Shown here: in pieces, positions 1 through 5,468 of the stretch
Layout of the letters: every line of letters begins with the position of its first letter
Position numbering within the stretch: the first letter of the stretch is position 1
Assembly: GCA_028867235.1 (NCBI GenBank)
Contig: JAGWGS010000042.1
Location: 1-9,115 of the forward strand
DNA: 9,115 bases
Direction of reading: 5' to 3'
Source: Nitrososphaerota archaeon
GTDB taxonomy: Archaea; Thermoproteota; Nitrososphaeria; Nitrososphaerales; Nitrosopumilaceae
The notes under the pieces: generated by a model
Database searches by the model: none
Told to the model about the DNA's origin: nothing
The model's input: the letters and a program-made list of their open reading frames with translations, nothing else
Translations under genes and position numbers: made by a program

Positions 1-2
1 CA

Positions 3-119
3 CACGGTGAAGATGTAATGCAAGAACTAGCAGGTGTAACATCATCTAACATGACATCACATGGAACCATGAAGATGTCTGGCAACATGACCATGAACAA
101 CATGGGCATGAGTAAATAA
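3..119 (+). CDS. C-terminal end of an unidentified Met-rich protein (5' truncated by window)
   Basis: Only the last 38 codons are present, in an open frame that enters from the left edge and stops at TAA 117-119. The tail begins HGEDVMQEL and then becomes methionine-rich, with 9 Met in the last 34 residues and short motifs such as MKM, MTM and MGM. It also contains two His residues and two NMT sequences that match the N-X-S/T glycosylation sequon. Closely spaced Met and His residues are typical of low-affinity copper-binding tails, and sequons would fit an extracellular protein, so an exported copper-related protein is possible; this is inference. The fold and family cannot be told from this fragment. 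It converges on the winged-helix gene across a 58-bp gap that holds T-rich terminator-like sequence. That the frame is coding is likely, because it keeps non-repetitive codons up to a stop placed just before the terminator. Confidence 0.6.
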   Translation, partial: HGEDVMQELAGVTSSNMTSHGTMKMSGNMTMNNMGMSK

Positions 120-130
120 TTTCCAAACGA

Positions 131-159
131 GGAAAAACCAAAAACCGTTTTTTAATTTT
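131..159. terminator. Bidirectional T-rich terminator between convergent genes
   Basis: The gap between the stop codons at 119 (+) and 178 (-) carries two A5-CC repeats (133-146) followed by T6-AA-T4 (148-159). Read on the plus strand the T runs follow the Met-rich gene. Read on the minus strand the A5-CC repeats become GGTTTTTGGTTTTT after the winged-helix gene. Archaeal termination needs mainly T runs, so this could end both transcripts. A-rich and T-rich halves flank a CCG centre and could form only a weak hairpin. Confidence 0.55.
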
Positions 160-177
160 GATTATTCTAAAATCTAT

Positions 178-741
178 TTAGAAGTTGACGTCAAAACCGC
201 CCATGTCTCCTGGGCCCCCGTCTCCATGAAAATCTCCACCACTGAAGTCCTGACCTGAATCATGACCTGAATCATGACTAGAGGTATCATGTCCCATATC
301 TTGGTTATCCATGTATTGGTCTGGTATGAAACTTGTCATGGCAAGACCCATGAAACTTATCATTGTTGAAAACATCATCATGTCCATTATGCCCATGAAC
401 ATCATTGAGGGAATTAGTGATTTGTTGTCTTCCATATGCTGCTGCAGTTTTTGCTTGTCTCCTGATTTCCATATCTCAACCATCTGATTCCAATTCTGTT
501 GTAATTCAAATCTTCTTTCTTCCAACTCTTTGTTGCCTTTGTCGGTCAGGATGATCTCTTTTTTGGGACCGAAGAAACCCTTTTTCTCCACTACCCTGAT
601 TAATCCTTTATCTTCTAGTTGTTGGAGTAATGATTCTAACTCCTGATGGCTTATTCTTGTTTTTTTCGAAATCTTGTCGAATTTCTTTGCGCCTTGACTT
701 ATTGCACTTAGTACAATTACATCGCTTGGTTCTTCTTCCAC
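178..741 (-). CDS. Winged-helix DNA-binding protein with Met-rich segment and His/Asp/Gly-rich tail
   Basis: Product of 187 residues with a GTG start. Residues about 8-75 form a MarR/PadR-like winged helix: a first helix (SDVIVLSAI), a second (FDKISKKTRI), a recognition-helix candidate (SHQELESLLQQLEDKGLI), a basic wing (VEKKGFFGPKKE) and the typical LTDKG turn. Residues 70-105 are charged and probably helical. Residues 108-140 are hydrophobic with 10 methionines, and the tail from 141 is rich in His, Asp and Gly with HDSG repeats. The DNA-binding part is well supported by pattern. A metal-sensing role (copper or another soft metal through Met and His) is inference, and the hydrophobic stretch could instead be a membrane or oligomerisation segment. 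The start was chosen because a TATA-like box sits about 25 bp upstream and because the frame further upstream runs over the neighbour's promoter and coding start, contains no ATG, and can only open with TTG at 855. The target genes are unknown; the divergent 816 gene is the nearest candidate. Confidence 0.75.
   Translation of the reverse strand: MEEEPSDVIVLSAISQGAKKFDKISKKTRISHQELESLLQQLEDKGLIRVVEKKGFFGPKKEIILTDKGNKELEERRFELQQNWNQMVEIWKSGDKQKLQQHMEDNKSLIPSMMFMGIMDMMMFSTMISFMGLAMTSFIPDQYMDNQDMGHDTSSHDSGHDSGQDFSGGDFHGDGGPGDMGGFDVNF
251..278. repeat. 12-bp tandem repeat, 2.3 copies, inside the winged-helix gene
   Basis: TGACCTGAATCA occurs twice in perfect tandem (251-262 and 263-274), followed by a third partial TGAC. 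The unit is a multiple of three and on the minus strand encodes repeats of His-Asp-Ser-Gly, so copy-number change would lengthen or shorten the tail without shifting the frame. Confidence 0.85.
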
Positions 742-762
742 AGAAAAATAACACTGCTTGCC

Positions 763-769
763 ATATAAA
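763..769 (-). promoter_or_regulatory. TATA-like box for the winged-helix gene
   Basis: On the minus strand this reads TTTATAT, with its centre about 25 bp before the GTG at 741. That is the expected distance from an archaeal TATA box to a transcription start, so the mRNA would begin at or next to the start codon (leaderless). This box supports the GTG over the TTG at 855. Confidence 0.6.
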
Positions 770-780
770 TCGGTTATTCC

Positions 781-792
781 ATAATATATTAA
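781..792 (+). promoter_or_regulatory. TATA-like box for the CoA-binding protein gene
   Basis: ATAATATATTAA lies with its centre 28-30 bp before the ATG at 816, giving a predicted transcription start within a few bases of the ATG. It is only about 14 bp from the minus-strand box at 763-769, so a protein bound to either promoter could affect both genes. Confidence 0.55.
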
Positions 793-815
793 ACAGATGA
801 TGCTCTCAACAACAC

Positions 816-1226
816 ATGGAGAGAGATTCTCATACCGATGATGAAATTCGTGCAATCTATTCTATGAAAAATATTGCAGTGGTAGGAATGTCTAAGAATC
901 CTGACAAAGCTGCTCATTACGTACCAAAATATCTACTTGAGCACGGTTTTAACATAATTCCAGTAAATCCTACTGCTATGGAAATTTTGGGCAGAACATG
1001 TCATTCTAATTTACTTGATATTTCTCAAGAAATAGACATTGTAGACGTTTTTCGACCTTCTGATCAGGTTATGCCTGTTATTGAAGAATCTGTTAAGATA
1101 AAACCAAAAATTATATGGCTTCAAGAAGGAATTCATAACCCTGCGGCAGAAAAGATTGCGCTTGAAGCTGGAATAGATGTGGTGTATAATCGCTGTATGC
1201 TTGCAGAACATCAGAGACTGTTTTAG
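816..1226 (+). CDS. CoA-binding domain protein, YccU type
   Basis: A 136-residue protein that is essentially one Rossmann-like CoA-binding domain (CoA_binding_2 / YccU family, usual size about 130-145 residues). Visible hallmarks are the N-terminal strand and nucleotide loop NIAVVGMSKNPDKAAHYV (about residues 19-36), the strand IIPVNP around residue 47, the VDVFRPSD segment around residue 76, IIWLQEGIHN around 99-108, and the C-terminal VVYNRCMLAEHQRL motif that closes these proteins. By family it binds CoA or an acyl-CoA in the cytosol; the physiological role of stand-alone members is not established. It lies 3 bp upstream of the 120-residue unknown gene and is probably cotranscribed with it. 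The start follows a TATA-like box at an archaeal distance, and no Shine-Dalgarno sequence is visible. Family assignment is firm; function is open. Confidence 0.88.
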   Translation: MERDSHTDDEIRAIYSMKNIAVVGMSKNPDKAAHYVPKYLLEHGFNIIPVNPTAMEILGRTCHSNLLDISQEIDIVDVFRPSDQVMPVIEESVKIKPKIIWLQEGIHNPAAEKIALEAGIDVVYNRCMLAEHQRLF

Positions 1227-1229
1227 ACC

Positions 1230-1592
1230 ATGTCTGACGATTTTGCCAGTTTTTGTAAATCTGTCTCGGATCTTGCTAAATCATTTGAAAAGAAAAATGT
1301 TTTATTAAAAATGCATTCTGAACCTGATTCTGGAATTCTTAGAATTTATGGAGAGGGTTCTAGTAGTATGACTCTTGCAAAAACTGGCCTTGAAGAAATT
1401 GAAGAACTGACATTTACCACTGCTGAACATCATCCATACTGGAATCTTTTGTATAATTCCTCACAAATACTAAAAATTGTACTTGAAAAGTGGGATGGTA
1501 GTGTAACTGAGGATGAAATAAAGGAAATAACATGGTACGCTGATGAAATAAAAAACTCTGCAAATAATGTATCTCATAATCATTGTGAATAA
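1230..1592 (+). CDS. Unidentified 120-residue protein cotranscribed with the CoA-binding protein
   Basis: I do not recognise this family. The frame is open from ATG 1230, just 3 bp after the preceding stop, to TAA 1590-1592, with codon use like its neighbours. The protein is soluble and acidic, with no signal peptide or membrane segment. It opens with a probable helix (residues about 4-22, SFCKSVSDLAKSFE), then strand-like parts around NVLLKMH and ILRIYGEG, a central segment with EHHPYWNLLY, and a final long acidic helix (about 94-112). It ends in SHNHCE, a His/Cys cluster that could bind a metal but may be chance. The near-zero spacing suggests a two-gene operon and perhaps a shared role with the CoA-binding protein. 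It may be a lineage-specific conserved protein, which I cannot check here. Confidence 0.75.
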   Translation: MSDDFASFCKSVSDLAKSFEKKNVLLKMHSEPDSGILRIYGEGSSSMTLAKTGLEEIEELTFTTAEHHPYWNLLYNSSQILKIVLEKWDGSVTEDEIKEITWYADEIKNSANNVSHNHCE

Positions 1593-1602
1593 TGCGCCGC
1601 AA

Positions 1603-1611
1603 AGATAAATA
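1603..1611 (+). promoter_or_regulatory. TATA-like box for the GTPase gene
   Basis: AGATAAATA in the 41-bp gap after the 120-residue gene has its centre about 26-27 bp before the ATG at 1634. It suggests that the GTPase has its own leaderless transcript instead of depending on the upstream pair. Confidence 0.5.
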
Positions 1612-1633
1612 GCAAGCATAATCAGATAAATTC

Positions 1634-2851
1634 ATGCCAATAAAAATTGGCCTTTTAGGAAAGACTAATACTGGAAAAACAACTTTCTTTAACGCTGCTA
1701 CACTGGCAGGTGGACAAGTCTCAACTTATCCGTTTACTACAAAAAAACCTGAAAGAGCGCTAGGAAATGCAATAACTCCATGCGTTCATACTGAATTTAA
1801 CATAAAAGATAATCCTCAAAATTCTAAATGCATGGATGGTTGGAGGTTTATTCCTGTTGAACTGATTGATTTGCCAGGATTGATAAAAGATGCTTGGGCT
1901 GGAAAGGGGCTTGGAAATCAATTTCTCTCTGTTGCAACTCAATCTGATGCAATATTGCATGTTGTAGATGTGTCTGGTAGTATTGATGCTGCAGGAAGAA
2001 TTGCTGAAGTGGGAAATGGTGATCCTATTGCAGATGTTTCTGACATTGAAGAAGAATTAATCATGTGGTATTTGAAACTACTTGAAGGTAATAGAGACAA
2101 AATATCAAAGCTTATTCAATCTGAAATAGAGTCTGTCGTGGCAATAACTGATGTATTTAGAGGAATTGGTGTAAAAGAATATCATGTTAAAGAAGCACTA
2201 AAAATAACAGGTCTTGAAGATAAACACTTTGAAAACTTTGACATGCATGACAGCAAAAAATTTGCTGCATATTTAAGAAAAATATCTAAACCCACATTGA
2301 TAGTTGCCAATAAAATTGATGTTCCGGGAGCAGAGAAAAATTTTGATAGATTACGAGAAAAGTACATAGATACTATAATAATTCCTGCAAGTACTGATAG
2401 TGAACTCTCGCTTAGAAAAGCAGAACAAAAAGGATTGATAAAATACGTTCCAGGATCCGAACAATTTGAAATTCTTCAAAAAGACAAGCTAAACAAAAAG
2501 CAGCTAGAAGCACTTGATTTTATTACACAAGGCATATTGGGAGAATATATGAGAACTGGGGTCCAATTTGCAATAAATGTTACAGTCTTCAAATTATTGA
2601 AAATGAATTCTATTTATCCTGTGGCAAACCCTGAAACTTTATCTGATAAAAAAGGAAGAGTTCTTCCTGACTTGATTTTGCTAAAAGATGGTGCTACTGT
2701 GGAGGATCTGGCAAAAGAGATACACACTGACTTGACAAAAGGACTACTTTATGCAAAAGATGTTAGATATGGGGTGCGACTTCCAATTCACTATCAATTA
2801 AGAGACAGAGATATTGTATCGTTAGTTAGCGCACAAACAAAAAAATCTTAA
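1634..2851 (+). CDS. Archaeal YchF/OLA1-group GTPase with TGS domain
   Basis: A 405-residue P-loop GTPase of the Obg family. Motifs in order: G1 GKTNTGKTT (residues 9-17), a switch I region with STYPFTTKKPE (30-40), G3 DLPG (79-82) followed by KGLGNQFL, G4 NKID (226-229), a G5-like PAS (251-253), and a C-terminal TGS domain (about 315-400) with TVEDLAKEIHTDLTKGLLYA. The overall pattern, including a Cys/His-containing insert (C50, H52, C66) before G3 and the RKAEQKGLIKYVPG segment, matches the archaeal YchF-like proteins typified by Pyrococcus PH0525 (about 397 residues). Bacterial YchF and eukaryotic OLA1 carry NxxE at G4 and prefer ATP; the intact NKID here predicts GTP. The family associates with ribosomes and is implicated in translation or stress, but the exact role is unsettled. 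The 3' end overlaps cysS by four bases, tail to tail. The assignment is strong; the symbol is left blank because naming within this group varies. Confidence 0.92.
   Translation: MPIKIGLLGKTNTGKTTFFNAATLAGGQVSTYPFTTKKPERALGNAITPCVHTEFNIKDNPQNSKCMDGWRFIPVELIDLPGLIKDAWAGKGLGNQFLSVATQSDAILHVVDVSGSIDAAGRIAEVGNGDPIADVSDIEEELIMWYLKLLEGNRDKISKLIQSEIESVVAITDVFRGIGVKEYHVKEALKITGLEDKHFENFDMHDSKKFAAYLRKISKPTLIVANKIDVPGAEKNFDRLREKYIDTIIIPASTDSELSLRKAEQKGLIKYVPGSEQFEILQKDKLNKKQLEALDFITQGILGEYMRTGVQFAINVTVFKLLKMNSIYPVANPETLSDKKGRVLPDLILLKDGATVEDLAKEIHTDLTKGLLYAKDVRYGVRLPIHYQLRDRDIVSLVSAQTKKS
2835..2845 (-). terminator. T-run terminator for cysS, inside the 3' end of the GTPase gene
   Basis: Just past the cysS stop, the minus strand reads T7-G-TTT. 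On the plus strand these bases encode the Lys-rich C-terminus of the GTPase. The T run is long enough for archaeal termination, but no transcript data are available, so this is a prediction. Confidence 0.4.
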
Positions 2852-4260
2852 TTCTCAATGCCTATTTTTTCTTGTTTCATCCATGTTGTTCTTGTCTTGT
2901 GATCAATCAAAGTGATATCCATGTCTGAAATTTGTTTTCGTATAACGTCTGCATCTTGAAATTTCTTTTCAAGCCGTAATGTATTTCGTAATTTGATCAA
3001 ATCTGATATCCTGGTTTTTTCTTTTTCTGTAATCTCTACAAGTTTTAAACCAAAAATGTTGGACATTCTGTGAAAGACTGGTAACACTATGTCAGAAATT
3101 TCTCTTGTCAGTGTCTCTGCTGATGCCATCTGATTGACATGTTTTACAAGTTTAAAGAAAGCTGAAATAGCTAGAGATGTATTAAAATCTGAATCGAGTG
3201 CATTACCAAATTCTAAATTTGTTTCATTGGTTATTTCATGAATCTGATTTAGAAGTTCTGGTCTTGTCTGAATGTTTTCTGCTAAATTCATCTCAAAATA
3301 GCAATTTTCCACTTGACGCCATTTTGTAACTGTCTCTTTCAACATATCTTCGGAATAATCAATTGGCTTTGAATAATGGCCTGATAAACAAAATAATCTG
3401 ATTATGTTTGGACCCCATCTCTTTAAAACATAGTCTATTGATTTTGTATTACCTAGGGATTTTGACATTTTTTCACCGTTTATAGTTACCATGCCAACAT
3501 GCATCCAAATTTTTGCAAAGTTGGTGCCAGTAAATGATTCTGATTGTGCAATCTCATTTTCATGATGTGGGAATATTAAATCACGACCTCCACCATGAAT
3601 TTCAAAATTGTTTCCAAGATATTTTAGGCTCATTGCGGAACATTCAATATGCCATCCAGGCCTTCCTCTTCCCCAGGGACTATCCCACATAGGTGGCTCA
3701 CTAGAAAACTTCCATAATGCAAAATCGAGAGGATCTTTTTTTGTTTCATCTACCTCCACTCTGGCGCCTGCTACTAATTCCTCAACATGCTTTTTGGAAA
3801 GTTTTCCATATCCGTTAAATTTTAAAACTGAAAAATATACTCCGTTTTTTGAAACATATGCAAATCCCTTGTCTATCAATCCTTTTATGAGATCTATCAT
3901 ATCTGTAATGTGTTCTGTAGCTTTTGGGTAGAGATCTGCTCTTTTTACTTGTAGTCTATCAAAATCTTCGAAATAATTTGTAATATATCTTGAAGTTATC
4001 ATGTCTGCAGAGGAGTTCTCTTTCTTTGCACGATTGATTATCTTGTCATCCACATCTGTAAAATTTTGTATTAGTTTTACTTTGATATTTTTTGTCTCAA
4101 GATATCTTTTAAGGGTATCAAATACAATGATAGTTCTAGCATGTCCTATGTGACTTTCGTCGTACACGGTGACACCACATAGATAGATTCTTACAACATC
4201 TGATGTGTCAAGATATCTCTCTGTTACAGATAATGTGTCAAAAATTTTCATCTTGATCAT
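2848..4260 (-). CDS. cysS: Cysteinyl-tRNA synthetase
   Basis: Class I aminoacyl-tRNA synthetase that charges tRNA-Cys with cysteine in the cytosol. With the start at 4260 the product is 470 residues, the usual size. Signatures: HIGH at 37-40, KMSKS at 264-268, and the zinc ligands that give cysteine specificity, C28, C207, H232 and E236, which correspond to C28, C209, H234 and E238 of the E. coli enzyme. The FPHHENEIAQSE and PGWHIECSAM motifs are intact, and the C-terminal helical region ends in a DALR-like portion. The ATG at 4260 overlaps the nadE stop as ATGA, a classic coupled junction, and aligns C28 exactly with E. coli; ATG at 4275 gives five extra residues and ATG at 4251 three fewer. 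The presence of CysS shows this organism does not rely on the SepRS/SepCysS route used by many methanogens, unless it has both. Confidence 0.96.
   Translation of the reverse strand: MIKMKIFDTLSVTERYLDTSDVVRIYLCGVTVYDESHIGHARTIIVFDTLKRYLETKNIKVKLIQNFTDVDDKIINRAKKENSSADMITSRYITNYFEDFDRLQVKRADLYPKATEHITDMIDLIKGLIDKGFAYVSKNGVYFSVLKFNGYGKLSKKHVEELVAGARVEVDETKKDPLDFALWKFSSEPPMWDSPWGRGRPGWHIECSAMSLKYLGNNFEIHGGGRDLIFPHHENEIAQSESFTGTNFAKIWMHVGMVTINGEKMSKSLGNTKSIDYVLKRWGPNIIRLFCLSGHYSKPIDYSEDMLKETVTKWRQVENCYFEMNLAENIQTRPELLNQIHEITNETNLEFGNALDSDFNTSLAISAFFKLVKHVNQMASAETLTREISDIVLPVFHRMSNIFGLKLVEITEKEKTRISDLIKLRNTLRLEKKFQDADVIRKQISDMDITLIDHKTRTTWMKQEKIGIEN
2865..2877 (+). terminator. T-run terminator for the GTPase gene, inside the 3' end of cysS
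   Basis: T6-CTTG-TTT begins 14 bases after the GTPase stop codon. On the minus strand it encodes the Lys-containing C-terminus of CysS. It mirrors the T run serving cysS on the other side of the shared stop. Confidence 0.4.
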
Positions 4261-5051
4261 ATTTGTAGCATGCATGGAGTAGATGTTGTTCTTTTATGTT
4301 CACTTTTTTTATGCATTCTATAAATTCTATCAACATCTGAAATGGGAACTTCTGTCATTTTTGTAGTTTCATCAATTGACATTTTTTTGTCTATGATACA
4401 ATATAGGATTGAGTCTATTTCTTCATAGTTTAATCCAATTTCTGTTTCTGCAGTGTGACCTTCCCACAAATGTGGTCCACTGGGTTTAGAAATTATGTTC
4501 TGTGGTATGTCTAAACTTTTTGCAAGTTCTCTTATCTGTGTTTTATATAATGATGCTATGGGGAGTAAATCTGCTGCACCATCTCCAAACTTTGTAAAGT
4601 ATCCTATGAGAAATTCACTTCTGTCTGACGACCCAAGCACAAGAGAGTTTCGTGCATTTGCATAATAATATAACATATTTGCACGAATTCTTGCACCAAG
4701 ATTTCCAAACGCCAATGGGTTTGGCTCCAAATATTTGGAGTATTCTCTATGTATGAATCCTATATCGATTAATTTGTATTCTATTGCATACTTGTCAACT
4801 ATTCTTATCGCATCTTCTGTATCGCTATTTGGTGTAATTTTTGAATTTGGCATAATCAATGCAAGTGTTTTTTCTTTGATAAATTTGGCGCATAATCCTG
4901 CAATAACTGCAGAATCTATTCCTCCGCTTAATCCAAATATTATCCCATTTGATTTTCTATGTATTATTTCATTTTGCAAAAACTCTCCAATCTGGTTTTG
5001 TATTGATTCGTAATCTCTTCTAGTGAGATTTTCTATAATTTCACGATTCAA
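4257..5051 (-). CDS. nadE: NAD+ synthase, ammonia-dependent type
   Basis: Makes NAD+ from nicotinate adenine dinucleotide, ATP and ammonia, the last step of NAD synthesis, in the cytosol. At 264 residues it is the short form with no glutaminase domain, so it uses free ammonia, readily available in an ammonia oxidiser. Seen: the ATP pyrophosphatase P-loop SGGIDS (42-47), NLGARIRANMLYYY (117-130), and SDRSEFLIGYFTKFGDGAADLLP (142-163). The later segment PSGPHLWEGHTAETEIG (190-206) takes the place of the more usual PSAGLWxGQTDExELG, and a terminal EHKR follows at 251-254. The start is TTG at 5051: an in-frame TGA lies two codons upstream and no ATG precedes the P-loop. A weak TATA-like box about 28 bp upstream supports a separate leaderless transcript, although readthrough from the Rieske gene is possible. 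It is coupled to cysS by an ATGA overlap. Confidence 0.95.
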   Translation of the reverse strand: MNREIIENLTRRDYESIQNQIGEFLQNEIIHRKSNGIIFGLSGGIDSAVIAGLCAKFIKEKTLALIMPNSKITPNSDTEDAIRIVDKYAIEYKLIDIGFIHREYSKYLEPNPLAFGNLGARIRANMLYYYANARNSLVLGSSDRSEFLIGYFTKFGDGAADLLPIASLYKTQIRELAKSLDIPQNIISKPSGPHLWEGHTAETEIGLNYEEIDSILYCIIDKKMSIDETTKMTEVPISDVDRIYRMHKKSEHKRTTSTPCMLQI

Positions 5052-5075
5052 TGTTTCTCAAAACTAGTCTAAAGA

Positions 5076-5084
5076 ATTAAACTT
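5076..5084 (-). promoter_or_regulatory. Weak TATA-like box for nadE-cysS
   Basis: The minus strand reads AAGTTTAAT, centred about 28 bp before the TTG start at 5051, inside the 34-bp gap after the Rieske gene. The match is weaker than in the divergent promoters. Confidence 0.4.
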
Positions 5085-5085
5085 A

Positions 5086-5388
5086 TCAGATGTCTAGATA
5101 AATTCCATCTTTTTTAACTTCAACTTTGTATGTCTCTAACTTGACCCCTTTGATGTAGTCCAACAACTCCCCTGTTTTGATATTATAGTGCCAAAAATGA
5201 AGTGGACATTCTACAACATCTCCATCAAGTTTGCCTGGCGCAAGAGAACCATCTTGGTGCACACATATTGAATCCAGGGCATGAAAACCGTTCTGATTGA
5301 ATACTGCTATTTTTTTCCCGTCTACTGTGAACTCTTTTCCTTTGCCTGGCGCAATTGCGTCTTTTTCAGCCACTTTTTTCCAAGTCAT
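5086..5388 (-). CDS. Rieske [2Fe-2S] ferredoxin
   Basis: A 100-residue protein that is a single Rieske domain. The cluster ligands are C42 and H44 (CVH) and C61 and H64 (CPLH), with the standard 16-residue spacing between the two pairs, followed by FWHYNIKTGE, the usual wrap-around motif. There is no signal peptide, Tat motif or membrane anchor, and no second cysteine pair to form the disulfide of cytochrome bc1-type Rieske proteins. It is therefore a soluble, low-potential type like the ferredoxins of aromatic dioxygenases or the NirD-like proteins. It would carry single electrons to an unidentified cytosolic partner, since no oxygenase or reductase lies next to it. It shares an 80-bp divergent promoter region with ahcY and precedes nadE by 34 bp. 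Fold and cluster are firm; the partner is unknown. Confidence 0.93.
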   Translation of the reverse strand: MTWKKVAEKDAIAPGKGKEFTVDGKKIAVFNQNGFHALDSICVHQDGSLAPGKLDGDVVECPLHFWHYNIKTGELLDYIKGVKLETYKVEVKKDGIYLDI

Positions 5389-5410
5389 ATTCTGTAAAAC
5401 AAAATCGATC

Positions 5411-5420
5411 TAATATTTAG
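5411..5420 (-). promoter_or_regulatory. TATA-like box for the Rieske gene
   Basis: The minus strand reads CTAAATATTA, centred about 27 bp before the ATG at 5388. This predicts a leaderless or nearly leaderless mRNA. Confidence 0.55.
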
Positions 5421-5439
5421 ATTGTCTTTTTTGATACTG

Positions 5440-5448
5440 TTTTATATC
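5440..5448 (+). promoter_or_regulatory. TATA-like box for ahcY
   Basis: TTTTATATC, centred about 25 bp before the ATG at 5469, is one of the best TATA matches in the window. It predicts transcription starting at or next to the start codon. Confidence 0.65.
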
Positions 5449-5468
5449 CCTAAAGTTCTCGGATTTTT

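Noticed and set aside
251..278. The 12-bp repeat as a CRISPR-like array or an operator
   Set aside because: There are no spacers, the copies are directly abutting, and they are fully explained by HDSG codons within a gene.
742..855. N-terminal extension of the winged-helix gene from TTG 855
   Set aside because: It overlaps the divergent gene, crosses both promoters, and the extra residues show no domain pattern; the GTG at 741 has a well-spaced TATA box.
1593..1633. A terminator hairpin around TGCGCCGC after the 120-residue gene
   Set aside because: No matching complementary arm and no T run follow it.
1414..1635. 73-codon open frame on the minus strand over the 120-residue gene and the GTPase promoter
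   Set aside because: It is antisense to a well-formed gene, spans the promoter of 1634, and shows no recognisable protein features.
3608..3931. 107-codon open frame on the plus strand inside cysS
   Set aside because: It is antisense to conserved cysS motifs (including PGWHIECSAM), with no promoter and no family resemblance.
4261..4275. cysS start at ATG 4275
   Set aside because: It would overlap nadE by 19 bases; the ATG at 4260 forms a clean ATGA junction and matches the family's usual N-terminus.
4735..5013. 92-codon open frame on the plus strand inside nadE
   Set aside because: It lies antisense to the P-loop region of nadE, and its composition reflects the reverse complement of that gene.
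5389..5468. A small RNA or riboswitch upstream of ahcY (for example a SAH riboswitch)
   Set aside because: The predicted transcript starts at or next to the ATG, leaving no leader to hold a riboswitch, and no structured elements are visible.
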